Positions 1 through 11,357 of a stretch of DNA of 64,000 bases are shown piece by piece. Position numbers and translations under genes: made by a program. Position 1 is the stretch's first letter; each line of letters begins with the position of its first letter. Below the pieces are notes generated by a model. The model searched no databases. It saw nothing but the letters and a program-made list of their open reading frames with translations, and was not told the origin of the DNA. This stretch comes from Trachythela sp. YZ-2020 (Eukaryota > Cnidaria > Anthozoa > Malacalcyonacea > Clavulariidae), in assembly GCA_016169945.1 (NCBI GenBank), contig JADLSH010000153.1:496001-560000 (forward strand), read 5' to 3'.

Positions 1-474
1 TGTACACATAGTGTTATCTAAATCAATGCCAAAATGGTTAATTTTAATTTTTTGCACCTAGAACTGTGGATAAATTTGGTTTGGTTTGTGTTTAAATACA
101 GTTTTTGTACCTTTAAATGTCAAAATAGTACAGATTTTCGCGTTTCTTGTCGCCGTTGAATGCCAACTTTCAAGCAATAAAGTATATTTAAACTCAGAAA
201 CAACTACGAATCTTTATTCGCCGTTTATGTTCCGTTGTTATTTGTTGGCTGGCTTTTTTCCATCTCGTTTAGGTCTACTTTTTCTTGCTTTCTGACAGAC
301 TTTGGATTTAAAACTATTATAATTTTGTTCATATTGTATTGACAATTCCGAGGAAAATTTAACAAGCGGGGACGAAGGGAAAAATCAAAACGGTGGCCGT
401 GCTTTATTGCGTCATAAAGCACGCGCATTAGCCAATCAAATTGCTCGTTAGATACTACTTATAATATAAAGAGA
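1..474. other. No gene recognised
   Basis: AT-rich sequence with short open frames only. None of the short frames resembles a known protein. Part of it may be the upstream, decayed portion of the non-LTR fragment that follows. Confidence 0.4.
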
Positions 475-772
475 AGTACGTTGCCCCTGCTATTTTAGAA
501 TCCATTGATACGAACCAGTACGATGGCATACAAAGTCATCCGCAACGTTGGCTCTTATTAGTATGCTACATAATTGGGCCAAGTTCACCGACGGAACTGG
601 AGATTCAGTGCGCGTGCTTCTATTCGATTACCGTAAAGCATTTGACCTAATCGGTCACACAATATTGGTTAATAAAATCCGCCAACTCCCCATTCCACCA
701 CCTATCATTAATTGGCTTACTGATAACGTTCTGGCTTGCTACCCGAAAAACATTCTGCTGCGTATGATCTAA
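475..772 (+). pseudogene. Non-LTR retrotransposon RT fragment
   Basis: The translation contains SSATLALISMLHNWAK followed by LLFDYRKAFDLI. This is the RT finger/palm region of Jockey/CR1-type non-LTR retrotransposons, in which the FDYRKAFD block holds the first catalytic aspartate. Only about 100 residues survive. The frame begins without a credible start, and the later FADD block is absent, so this is a dead fragment. The sequence downstream (773-1012) reads as the element's 3' untranslated region. It ends in TAAACTATCTATC, which merges into the microsatellite. The clade is uncertain. Confidence 0.7.
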
Positions 773-1012
773 GAAGTAGACGACGGGACTATCAACTCCC
801 CATTGCTAAAACTAATAGATTTCTGAGATATTTTATTCCTGCGAGTATTAAAGAATTTTCTTAACTCTTTTATATAGTACACTTTATTTTTAAATAACAC
901 TTTTAATCTTTAAACCATTTGTCATTATTGTCAAATATTTTACTTTAGTACTATTAACATGTAAAGTAACACGCAATACAGTTGTGTATAGCTGTAAAGT
1001 GTTTCTTAGAAT

Positions 1013-1480
<468 letters not shown>

Positions 1481-2098
1481 AAATATTTATATTTGATATT
1501 TATAAAAAAGTATAAACAATATACAATATCTGTATAAATGATGCCTGGATATGTATGGATTTTGCGCTGCAGAAAAGTGGAGGGGTCATGAATTTTTGGC
1601 CACGGCCAAGGGGAGGGTCACGATATTTCAATCTCGTCCTTGCTGGGGAGTCACAGTTTTACAATTTATTTTTTCAATCTCCACCCCCCTCCCCCCTGGT
1701 AATATCTGACAAGTCTCTAATATTGTGAAAACGTTTGCCATGAATGTCCTGGTAAAGCTCATTAGTTAAGAGTTTTGACGTTAATCTCAGTGGTTCAGAG
1801 TTTTGACGTGACGCACAGTTGTGCGCGGGCGAGAGGTTAACAGCTTCGCGTTTAATGCTAATTTTATACTGCTACTTTGCCAAATTGAACGTGAAACTTT
1901 GGATTGAAAATAAAGAGGAGATCTACCTGGAAGACGTACAAATCTGTAAATTTCTAACGGGATTGTCAGGAGTTTTGTTGGAAATTGTCTGTTTTACGGA
2001 TACGATTGGACGATTAATTTTTGAATTTTCGGTTGGAACCGTTTAACTAACACGCAAGCATACGACGCACTCGACATCAAGCACGTCAACGCAGGAAC
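1481..2098. other. No gene recognised; repeat-like sequence
   Basis: Contains polypyrimidine and polypurine tracts (1679-1698) and a duplicated AGAGTTTTGACGT motif near 1768 and 1797. No protein similarity is visible. Confidence 0.4.
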
Positions 2099-2175
2099 GT
2101 TCAAATTCAAATTAGAACTTAGTAGTAATACAGGTAGCGTTCGCGCCCCTTTTTTGAGCTGTCGCATGAGCTGCG

Positions 2176-2335
2176 TATCATTAGCATAAAATCAGCTGCA
2201 GCATCATTAGCATAAAAAGAGCTGCCTCATCATTGGCATAAAATGAGCTGCCGCATTATTAGCATAAAATGCGCTCACGAATCATTAGCATAAAATGAGC
2301 CTCCGCATCATTAGCATAATATGAGCTGCCGCAAG
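2176..2335 (+). repeat. 26-bp subterminal tandem repeat
   Basis: About six diverged copies of a 26-bp unit containing ATTAGCATAAAATGAGCTGC. The other arm (12655-12790) has the same motif inverted but fewer copies, so copy number has drifted between the arms. Confidence 0.85.
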
Positions 2336-3224
2336 GTTAGTTGCCACGAGATGAGCAGTCGCATGACCTGCCATGATAGGGCTAATTAGTATGCAACGAC
2401 GTCACAAATCACGGCGAATTTTCCCGAGTTCAGCGTTTTCCGTTGTGTTTTTTCCAAAACCTGATAATTCTAAAGCTTTATTATAAAGATAGAGATAGTT
2501 TTTTAATAACCAAGCATTTATTTAGTAAAGTCTATAGAAGTAAGGAATGACTATTTAAAATCGAATCTTTTCATCTGAAAAACTTTTTAATATAAGGTTT
2601 TACAAACAGATAAAAGATACAAATATAGTTTTTAGCGATGCGAAGATACAAGCATAAGCATTTTGATACACGGCGTTGTCAGGGTAATCTTTCCCACGTG
2701 CAAGACACATAAAAAGGTTGAGGTAATTAAGAGGTTAGGCGAACACGGATTTGCATGAATTGAGAATATATAATTATAGGACGGAGAAATATTGTACAAT
2801 GTAAATACAGCACACACAGAATTCATTTTTAAAACACATTTATTGATTAAAATTTATTTTACAGCGTTAGTAAGGTCTACTTCTGTATCTTTAAAGAGTT
2901 GTCATATTCTTGTCTGTCTTCGGGTGATAATCTTGCAATATCCTCAGCTTTCATTTTCTTGTTACTCTGGCGTCATCATTACTAAATCTTTAGGCCTCCA
3001 ATCTGAGGGGTCTACCCAATTAAATATATCAGTTTTAACAAAGTAAATAAGGTCTTCTCTGGGTCTGATTCTAAGAGCGTATTATTCTTAAACTCCATCA
3101 CTCACTTGGGTGTATATATTGTCCGAGTCAACTTCGTAGCTTTTCACCTTTTAACCATACTTTACATTTCTTTAACCCATACCGAGCAAGCATATCTCGG
3201 ATAGACTTGTTAACCAATCCAATT

Positions 3225-3385
3225 TCTATGACTATGACTATGCCTATGACTATGACTATGACTATAACTATGACTATGACTATGACTATGACTATGACTA
3301 TGACTATGACTATGACTATGACTATGACTATGACTATGACTATGACTATGACTATGACTATGACTATGACTATGATTATGACTAT
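3225..3385 (+). repeat. CTATGA hexamer array
   Basis: About 25 units of CTATGA with rare variants. The inverted counterpart lies at 11150-11250. The BEL left LTR begins directly after it at 3386. Confidence 0.95.
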
Positions 3386-3627
3386 TGTTTCCGTCCATAT
3401 GACAATTATTACGTTGTATTCAGTTGCAATATATAGATCAGTGTGAGAGACCGCTGAACTCAGGAACGCTTAATCGAAAAACGTGCGACGAACGTTTTTG
3501 TTGTTATTGAGATTATATTTTTGTATTTTCCTTCTAAAAACATGTAAATTTCTTCTTTAAATAAAGAAAACGACAGCTATTATTTCACTATAAAATTGTC
3601 TTGACCTTTCTTAACCATGGGTAAACA
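3386..3627 (+). repeat. BEL-1 left (5') LTR
   Basis: Starts TGTTTCC and probably ends AAACA at 3627. The sequence just after (TGGTCCTTTGGAGCCGG) is the likely primer binding site. It carries an extra 18 bp (around 3476-3493) compared with the right LTR. The 3' boundary is less certain because the right copy is shorter. Confidence 0.75.
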
Positions 3628-3683
3628 TGTGGTCCTTTGGAGCCGGATCTAGAGTGGAAAGGTAGTGCGAATTGACCGCGAAT

Positions 3684-4850
3684 ATGTTTGACTCGAACGA
3701 ATTTATTGACTACAAATACAAAATGGCGACAAACGAAAACACTTTACGAGAAAGGAAGAAATCGGCAAAAGGAAGACTCACGAGGGCAAGAAACCAACTA
3801 AAAGACTTGGTGAACGGCCAGTTAACAAGCAACAACACCATTCGCCGAGCTATTAATAAGGTAAGCTCGGAATATGATATAATTGAGAAAATTATTGACA
3901 CCTTAAAGGAAATTTACGCTATTAGTACAACCCAGGACGAAAATACTGACATGATTATTGATAATCTCGATAAAGAGCTTGAAGAGATTAGGGCTCTGGT
4001 TGACGAAAGCTTAAAATTAGCGTATGAACATATAAAAGAACGAGAAGAAAACGGTGAGACAGTGTCTGTAACGTTATCAACTGTATCTAAATTGCATTCT
4101 GTCGAAGAACAGACATATTCGGAAGTCAAAGAGGCAAATGAAAGGCTTTTGCAAATACAAGGAGAACAACGACAGCAAGAAGAAGAGTTAGAACGACGGT
4201 ATATTGAGCTGAACGATAGACTATTGCAATTCCAGCAGGAACAAAGACAGAAAGAAGACGAGTTGCAAAAACAAGCAGCTGAAATCGAGCTTACGCAATG
4301 CGGAGCTGAAGAAGCACGAAGAATAACTGAGTTAAATCAACTTAGAGCGGAGACCTCTGACCATGCCTCCAATTCCCACCACGACGGTTTAGGAAATACT
4401 TTCAATAATATTAACTTGCTTCCACCCCCACCTTCACGGCAACCCATTCATAACCCAATTGGTCAAAGCGACACCAACCAAGCAAGAAAAACTACTCAAA
4501 AAATTGGAACAATAAAATTGAAGGGTGTGGATTTGCCAAAATTTTCGGGCAAAGACAAAACAGACTATGAGTCGTGGAAAGCCGTTTTCATAACCATTGT
4601 TGATGAACCAGACATTCCTGTTAGTGAAAAGATGTTACGCCTCCAAAATAGTGTATCCGGAAAAGCACAAATGATGGTCAAAGACCTTGGCTACTCAGTG
4701 AATGCATATGAGAGAGCAAAGTCCAAGCTGGAAAAGAAATTTGGTGGAGAGAGACGACTGATGATTAAACATTTACTAGCCTTGCGTGATTCGCCAAAGA
4801 TTAGGCCACGCAACCTAGAAGACATGGAGAACTTTCAATGGACCAGGTAA
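3684..4850 (+). pseudogene. BEL-1 gag
   Basis: Structural capsid-like protein of the BEL-1 retrotransposon. The first ATG is at 3684 and the frame runs 389 residues. The N-terminal half is a strongly charged coiled coil rich in Glu, Gln and Lys (about residues 125-220). It is followed by a proline stretch and then the LPKFSGKDKTDYESW region typical of DUF1759 in BEL/Pao gags. The frame breaks at 4850. The remainder, with a CIVTSCRENHPPW zinc-knuckle-like end, continues in other frames to about 5210. The element is dead. Confidence 0.85.
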
Positions 4851-4869
4851 AGAACTGACAGGGCAGAAT

Positions 4870-5217
4870 TTGAATCTCACTGCAAAAGAGAAGTTGTCTC
4901 AACAGGATGTTCAAACGTACAAGTACTGGCTTATCGAGCATTCCCATAAGGACCCTTTGAAACCCTTATCGAATTGGTTGAACTTAGAGTTCAAATTATG
5001 GAAGAAGCCCAGGAGGAGACAAGTGGACTTGGAAACAAGTCAGATGACAAGGACGACGAAGCTAGAAGCAACGACGGACGTCGTAACAGGGGATTTAACA
5101 ATACACACAAGCCGACCAGTTGTATTGTCACCTCATGCAGAGAAAATCATCCACCGTGGGTGTTCAGTGCAAGGCCTTACCAGTATCTCGAAGAAAAGAG
5201 CTGATAAACAACAGTAA
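4870..5217 (+). pseudogene. BEL-1 gag C-terminal remnant, frameshifted
   Basis: Two overlapping frames (from 4870, and 4974-5204) together continue gag. NLTAKEKLSQQDVQTYKYWL is followed by VELRVQIMEEAQEE and a Cys/His stretch CIVTSCRENHPPW. At least two indels separate it from the upstream gag frame. Confidence 0.7.
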
Positions 5218-5455
5218 ACGTTGCTTGCAGCTGGTCATCGCAGAAAAGATTGCCCCAATGTGAGACGGTGTGGGCTTAATGGGTGTAATAGTGATGAACA
5301 TAGTAAATATCTCCATACCGCCTAATAATGAGTAAAATCAATGCAAGCCAGGACAACGCCCGGGCGACAATCAACGAGACGAGACAAGTAACCAAGTCCA
5401 AGGAACAGCTGAGACCAGAACTCGTACAACCCGACAAGCAGACTCTGTATCACTT

Positions 5456-5745
5456 ATGGTTTCACCAGCAGTGATTAGGAACAGGAATAAAACATTAAAG
5501 GTGAATGTAATGTTGGACAACTGTTCGACTGGATCGTACGTACCGGAAGCTGCAGCGGAGGAGCTTATGCTACAAGGAAAGAGCCAACAGCTTATCATCT
5601 CAGGAACAGGTGGTACAGAAGTGAAGAAACGTTCACGCCAAGTCGAAGTGACGGTAGCTAGTTTAGACAACAAATTCTCTGCAAGATTTGCAAGCAATGT
5701 TTTGGATAACATCTCAGGTGATACCCCAGCATTTGAGTGGTCTAA
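5456..5745 (+). pseudogene. BEL-1 aspartic protease domain
   Basis: Protease that would process the BEL-1 polyprotein. Translation gives VMLDNCSTGSYV in place of the usual LDxGSxxSY block of the DUF1758/retropepsin family, followed by LIISGTGGTE and SGDTPAFEWS. The Asp is kept, but the residue before Ser-Thr is Cys. The open frame fuses directly into an inserted non-LTR element just after this point. The region that should link protease to RT (some hundreds of residues in the family) is missing. Confidence 0.75.
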
Positions 5746-5759
5746 ATTTGGGTCATATA

Positions 5760-7092
5760 TAACAGGTAACCAACGCTTATCACCACATCAAAATGGAAAT
5801 AGGAAACACCACTCAACAGAAACTTTAAACATTTTTATTACGGATAAGATGTTGGAAGCAATGCACAACAAACATGTAACAGCTCTTGTTTTATTAGACT
5901 TGTCTAAAGCTTATGACAGCATCAATCACAAGATCCTCCTGCATAAGTTAAAATGCGTAGGAGCGTCACCACCAGCAATCAAATGGTTTGAAAGTTATTT
6001 ATCGGGCAGAACACAATATGTACGGATAAGGTCAACCATTTCTCCAGTCATAGCACTAACTCATGGAGTGCCTCAAGGCTCCATTCTGTCACCATTTTTG
6101 TTTGGAATTTATGTCGACGATCTACCTGCTATAACGATCTCAAGTGATCTAGACTCTTACGTTGATGATTCAAAACTCCACCTTGCATTTCTAGTCGAAG
6201 ACATACAACAGGCAATCCTTAAATTAGAAAATGATTTGCATAACACCGCAAAATGGTGCCTGGAACATCAATTGTTAATAAATCCCAACAAGACTAAATT
6301 CCTCTTGGTAGGAACACGATCAATGTTACAGAATTTACCAACAACAATTAGTCTGAAATTTCTCGGTGAAACTCTTAGGCCAGTACCAGTTGCTAAAGAT
6401 CTGGGTATGCATCTAGACTTACATCTTTCTTATGATGAACATATCTCTAAACTATCATCTACGTGCATTAATAGATTATGCCAAATCAACAGAGTAAAGG
6501 AGAGCTTTGATAAAGAAACGTTATCATTACTTATTGAAGCACTGGTAATAAACAAGCTGTTATATTGTTCTAATGTATGGGCCAATACTTCATCCAGAAA
6601 TTTGAAGAAATTGCAAACAGTCCAAAACTTTGCATGCCGAATTATTACGAATATTAAAAAATTTGATCATGTGACACCAGGTTTTCAACAACTCAAATGG
6701 TTAACTATCGATAATTTACTCATTTATAAAGACGCGGTGATGGCTTACAAATGCCTTAACAACCTTGCGCCAAGCTATCTCACAAAGAAATTCATAAAAC
6801 GATCTGACATCCATAACTGTCAAACTAGAAATAATCACAATTTAGACATTCCAAGTTATAAAACAGCTACTGGACAGAGAACTTTTTATTACCGTGCAGT
6901 TAAAATATGGAACGAACTAGACGATGATCTAAAAAACATTTCAGAACTTAAAGGTTTTAAGAAAAAACTAAAAGAACATCTTTTAAATTTTAAATCATCA
7001 GATTTATAATAGTTTTATATAGATTTTGATAGTATAGTTTAATTAATTTATTTGTAAGTGTATGTTGAAAAGCCCTTTGGGGAACATACAGT

Positions 7093-7126
<34 letters not shown>
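5760..7126 (+). mobile_element. Nested 5'-truncated non-LTR retrotransposon (CR1/L2-like)
   Basis: Begins inside RT, lacking endonuclease and ORF1. It continues through the rest of the RT ORF to 7009 and a 3' UTR, and ends in a run of about eleven AAT units (7096-7126). BEL coding sequence resumes immediately at 7127. 5' truncation and a short tandem-repeat tail are the usual marks of target-primed reverse transcription. The left boundary is estimated from where the translation stops resembling BEL. No clear target duplication was found. Confidence 0.85.
5765..7009 (+). pseudogene. Non-LTR reverse transcriptase (C-terminal two thirds)
   Basis: The translation carries HSTETLN, LVLLDLSKAYDSINH (first catalytic Asp), HGVPQGSILSPFLFGIYVDD, and a DSYVDDSKLH block in place of the usual FADD (YVDD keeps both aspartates). 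The C-terminal tail is typical of CR1/L2/Jockey-like RT (WNELDDDLK). The frame is intact from the truncation point to the stop at 7009, so the insertion looks younger than its BEL host. By chance the frame is continuous with the BEL protease, giving an apparent 517-residue fusion that is not a real gene. Confidence 0.88.
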
Positions 7127-7127
<1 letters not shown>

Positions 7128-7651
7128 GACAGGGTCGAACAACGACCAAAGTACGTATGGTGTTTGATGCCGCCGCCAAAGACAATGGTAAAAGTCTCAA
7201 CGATGCTGTTCGACCAGGTCCGAAACTTCAAAGAGAGTGCACTGATGTATTAACACGCTTTCGACGAGCTCCGATAGCCCTATCTGGAGACATCTCGGAG
7301 ATGTTTCTACAGGTTGGTCTTATTGAGGAAGATCGTCGGTACCACAGGTTTCTATGGCGCAACTTTGACTCAAAGAAGGATCCAGATCACTACGAGTTTC
7401 AGCGACTCCTGTTTGGTAATAGAGCCTCCCCATATTGTGCTCAACATGTTGTGCATACACATGCAAAAGCCCATGCTACAAATTACCCACAAGCCGCGGA
7501 AACTGTTGACAATTCTATGTACATAGACGATGTGCTAGGCTCATGTGATACCGTGAACGAGGCTGTACGACTACGGTATAAGCTCTCAGGTTTGCTCCGA
7601 TGTGCAATTTCAAACTTAGGAAATGGTAATCCAATGATCCAGCCGTCCTGA
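7127..7651 (+). pseudogene. BEL-1 reverse transcriptase
   Basis: BEL/Pao RT core. TTTKVRMVFDAAAK and GDISEMFLQVGL are followed by FGNRASPYCAQH and the catalytic MYIDDVLGSC (about 7517-7546). The frame ends at a TGA at 7649, where a frameshift moves the coding to another frame. The N-terminal part of RT is missing because of the nested insertion and an associated loss. Confidence 0.88.
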
Positions 7652-7659
7652 ACGACGTT

Positions 7660-8742
7660 CCGGCAGAAGATCGTCTACAGAGCCTTGAGATCCACGACGC
7701 AGAAGAGTCCCCCAAGATAAAGACACTCGGTGTACTGTGGGAATCAACAAGCGATGTCTTTACCTTCCGTGTTCAACCTCCCGATGTAGATATGAAGCTG
7801 ACAAAAAGAAATGTTCTCAGCACAATAGCAACGATCTTTGACCCACTGCCGTTCTTAGTCCCCTTCACCGTACGTGCTAAAGTTTTGATGTAGGAAATCT
7901 GGATAGCTGAAATCGGTTGGGACGATATTCTTACGGACGAATTGATTGCCAAGTGGAGGAAATGGGTCCCGGAACTTCGTGAATTATTGCATGTCACCAT
8001 TCCTCGAAGTCTCCGTCTGCCAAATCCTTGCGAAAGTCGCTTACACGTCTTTTCAGATGCATCAAAATAAGCTTATGCAACGGTAGCCTACTTAGTTTGT
8101 CAATATCCTGACGAGTGCACTTCCTCGAGAATTGTCGCTTCGAAAACTAGAGTGGCACCAACGAAAGCTGTGGCGATGCCACGACTGGAGCTCATGGGTG
8201 CAGTTCTTTCCGCTCGACTGGCGAAGAACATTAACAAGACCCTAGAAGTTGAAGAAACCATCCTTTGGACCGACTCGACAAACGTGTTATACTGGATACG
8301 AAACCAAAGCCGCGAGTTCAAGCCGTTCGTAGCAAATCGGATCGGCGAAATCCACAGATCCACTATCCCACAGCAGTGGAGACATATACCTGGAGAGCTG
8401 AATCCAGCAGACCTGCCAACAAGAGGATTGTCAGCCACAGACCTAGCGAACAACAAATTGTGGATGGAGGGACCAGAAATTATACGAGGTGAAGAGTCGA
8501 TATGCCCCCCTCAACTCTCCAACGAAGAAGTTGTAGAAAATATTGACAAAGTTGAAAGACGAAAGGTTACCCACGTGACAAGGACAGCCCAAACAAAACT
8601 TTCATCGACCCAAATCTTCCGCTTCTCGAGCTTCCAAAGATTAGTGCAGGCCACCGGATGGGTTCGACGTTTCCTGGATAATTGCAGACTACCTGACGAA
8701 AACCGAGAAAAGAATCGGACGCTCCGTGTACAAGAAATATAG
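7660..8742 (+). pseudogene. BEL-1 RNase H region
   Basis: One frame with three in-frame stops (7891, 8068, 8740) links RT to integrase. RNase H landmarks are VFSDAS (Asp), PRLELMGAVLSARLAKNI (Glu) and LWTDSTNVLYWI (Asp), followed by VANRIGEIH. All catalytic acids are still readable, so decay is by stops rather than by loss of the domain. Confidence 0.85.
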
Positions 8743-10058
8743 GAAGCAGAGACACATTGGGTCAAACAAGCACAGTACGAGGCATTTCCGGACGGTGAAG
8801 CTGAAACGTCTTTAGCGCAGCTAAATCCGAAAAAAGTTGAACAAGGTTTATTACGATCTGACGGACGACTACGCAACGCAAGTGACGTACCATTTAATGT
8901 TAGGCATCCCATTATATTGCCAAAAGAGCATATGGTGACACGACTTATAATTATAATTATGAACACATACGAAAATATCGGACACGATTCTGGTATTGAA
9001 CATGTCTTAACTGAGCTACGTGCCCGATTCTGGATATTAAAAGGAAAACGAACTGTGCGAAACATTGTTGCAAAGTGTCCTGGTTGTCGTAGACGATTTA
9101 CCGGAAAACGAACCACTCAAATGATGGCTTCTTTGCCGAAATCAAGATTGCAGCGCCCCATGCGAGCCTTTGAACGCGTTGGTGTGGATTATGGCGGTCC
9201 ATACTTGACCGAACAGGGACGAGGTAAGACAAGAGCAAAACGTTACCTGTGTCTGTTTACATGTCTTACTACACGGGCTGTACATTTAGATTCCTTTATA
9301 AATGCGTTTACCAGGATAGTAGCAAGGAGGGGGACGCCAGCATACGTACTTTCCGATAACGGTACTAACTTTGTCGGAGCGGAACGGGAACTGCGAGAGT
9401 TGGTAGAGGCATTCGATCAAGAGAAAATAGCAAGCAAGGCAACCCGAGATTATAATATTGAATGGAACTTCAACCCTCCTTCTGCGCCACACTTCGGTGG
9501 TGTATTCGAAGCAATGTTAAGAGCGCTAAGAAAGCCATATAAGCCATCCTCAGAAACGCGGACATCAACGACGAGGAACTTCATACCGCTATTTGTGGCG
9601 CGGAACGTTTATTAAACTCTCGACCAATCACCTTCGTCAGTTCAGATCCAAATGTTCTTTCCCCATTCATCCCGAGTCATTTCCTCATTGGACAGTTGGG
9701 AGGGAGGTTTGCACCTGAAATAGCAGAACAAGATGAAGTTTTCAACCCTAGAAGGTGTTGGCATCGTGTACAACAGTTTTTAGGCCAGTTTTGGAAACGC
9801 TGGAGGAAAGAGTTTCTTCCAAGTTTAAATACGCGAAAGAAGTGGTTTCATCTGGCACACAACCTGAAGAAAGACGACGTAGTGATGATAGTTGAACCGA
9901 ATGCAAAGCGGGCAGAATGGTCTCTTGGTCGAGTTACCGAAGTATTTCCTAGAGGTGACGGATTAGTACGAGTGGTAAGAATAAAGACGAAGGACGGTGA
10001 ATACTTGCGTCCGGTGCACCGGTTGTGCCCTCTCGAATACGCAGGAGATAGTTCATAG
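8743..10058 (+). pseudogene. BEL-1 integrase with DUF5641-type C-terminus
   Basis: Zinc-binding residues (His near HDSGIEH, then CPGCRRR) are followed by the catalytic core: VGVDYGGPY (first Asp), YVLSDNGTNF (second Asp) and HFGGVFEAMLRAL (Glu). The frame stops at 9615. After a frameshift near 9525 it continues through LLNSRPIT to 10058, where the C-terminal block has VEPNAKRAEWSLGRV, as in DUF5641. The catalytic triad is intact but the frame is broken. Confidence 0.88.
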
Positions 10059-10162
10059 AAATCGGACGGTTATATAACACTAACATATGACTGAATTTAA
10101 GTTTACATATTTTTTTTAGTTTCGTTAGTTGGGTTCGAATGTTTTTATATTCGGAAGGGGGA

Positions 10163-10311
10163 TGTTTCCGTCCATATGACAATTATTACGTTGCATTCAG
10201 TTGCAATATATAGATCAGTGTGAGAGACCGCTGAACTCAGGAACGCTTATTCGTTTTTGTTGTTATTGAGATTATATTTTTGTAATTTCCTTCTAAATAC
10301 ATGTAAGTTTG
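10163..10311 (+). repeat. BEL-1 right (3') LTR, truncated
   Basis: Matches 3386-3550 with an 18-bp deletion. It then ends early and runs into TGACTACGACTATGAC, the CTATGA-type target. It is preceded by the polypurine tract GGAAGGGGGA (10153-10162). Confidence 0.85.
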
Positions 10312-10317
10312 AAGTAA

Positions 10318-11170
10318 ATGACTACGACTATGACTATGACTAAGAGTGAATCATTGAATCCTAAGAGTAAATAATTGAATCCTAAAATTGAATAATTTGA
10401 TATCGAGCGAGCCTACCTCCATATCGAGCGAGCTTAGCTCCATATCGAGGGAGCTTAGTTCCATATCGAGCGAGCTTAGCTCCATATCGAGCCAGCTTAG
10501 CTTCGAGCCGAGCTCTATGATGTAAGGATAGCTCCGAGCCGAGCTCTATGATGTAAGGATAGGCCCGAGCCGAGTTCTAAGATGTAAGGATAGGCCCGAG
10601 CCGAGCCCTAAGAGCCGGGCTTCGTATATATCTCCGAGCTGAGCCTACAATATAACTCCGAGCTTAGTATAAGGAAGATAAAGATAAGTAAGATAAGGAA
10701 GATAAAGATAAGAAAGATAAAGATACGGAAGATAAAGATAAGGAAGAAAAAGATAAAGAAGATAAGGTAGATAAAGATAGGGAAGATAAGAAAGATAAAG
10801 CCCATTCCTTTCTCTAACCCTATCCCTCCCTTAGACAGCCATAGTCATGGACTATAGTCATATACTATAGTCTAAGGGAGGGAGAGATATATACTAAGCT
10901 CGGCTCGGGCCTATCCTTACATCTTAGAGCTCGGCTCGGACCTATCCTTACATCTTAGAGCTCGGCTCGGAGCTATCCTTACATTTTAGAGCTCGGCTCG
11001 AAGCTAAGCTCGCTCGATATGGAGCTAAGCTCGCTCGATATGTAGCTAAGCTCGCTCGATATGGAGGTAGGCTCACTCGATATTCAATTATTCAATTTTA
11101 GGATTCAATTATTCACTCTTAGGATTCAATGATTCACTCTTAGTCATAATCATAGTCGTAGTCGTAGTCG
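10318..11170. repeat. Inner palindrome of the foldback
   Basis: The left arm (about 10341-10665) and inverted right arm (about 10885-11143) share ordered blocks: GAGTGAATCATTGAATCC, several CATATCGAGCGAGCTTAGCT units (21-bp period) and several GAGCCGAGCTCTAAGATGTA units (about 28-bp period). Copy numbers and single bases differ between the arms. It forms the apex of the giant foldback. Confidence 0.9.
10671..10801 (+). repeat. GATAAA-rich purine tract at palindrome centre
   Basis: Irregular AGATAAAGATAAGGA repeats, almost purine plus T only, with no counterpart on the other arm. It is followed at 10829-10888 by a small palindrome, CCCTCCCTTAGAC...GTCTAAGGGAGGG. Confidence 0.85.
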
Positions 11171-11357
11171 TAGCCACAATCATAGTCGTAGTCGTAGTCG
11201 TAGTCGTAGTCATAGTCATATAGCCATAGTCATAGTCATAGTCATAGAAATTCGATTAGTCGTTAACAAGTATATCCGAGATATGCTTGCTCGGTATGGG
11301 TTAAAGAAATGTAAAGTTATGGTTAAAAGGTGAAAAACTACGAGGTTGACTCGGACA

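Larger units (their letters stand above)
2099..3385 (+). repeat. Left arm (TIR) of giant foldback
   Basis: About 1.29 kb, ending in a CTATGA hexamer array into which the BEL element inserted. Its reverse complement is found at 11170-12832. Identity to the other arm is high but imperfect, with indels in the subterminal repeats. Confidence 0.8.
3386..10311 (+). mobile_element. BEL/Pao LTR retrotransposon, degenerate (BEL-1)
   Basis: The left LTR starts at 3386 and the right LTR at 10163; both begin TGTTTCCGTCCATATGACAA. Between them, in order, come a gag with a DUF1759-type region, an aspartic protease, RT with YIDD, RNase H, an HHCC/DDE integrase and a DUF5641-type C-terminus, which is the BEL/Pao order. 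A polypurine tract GGAAGGGGGA precedes the right LTR. Frameshifts, stops and a nested non-LTR insertion make it non-functional. It sits inside a CTATGA array. Confidence 0.92.

Noticed and set aside
2632..2826. 64-codon ORF MNSVCAV... also found at 12226-12417
   Set aside because: The two ORFs are the same inverted-repeat sequence, and the real coding signal in the arms is on the other strand and adjacent. Treated as part of the foldback arm.
3207..3446. Met-Thr repeat ORF and His-Ser repeat antisense ORF
   Set aside because: Products of the CTATGA hexamer array.
5456..7009. Single 517-codon gene combining protease and RT
   Set aside because: The N-terminal 95 residues belong to BEL-1 and the rest to an inserted LINE with its own AAT tail. 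The fusion is accidental.
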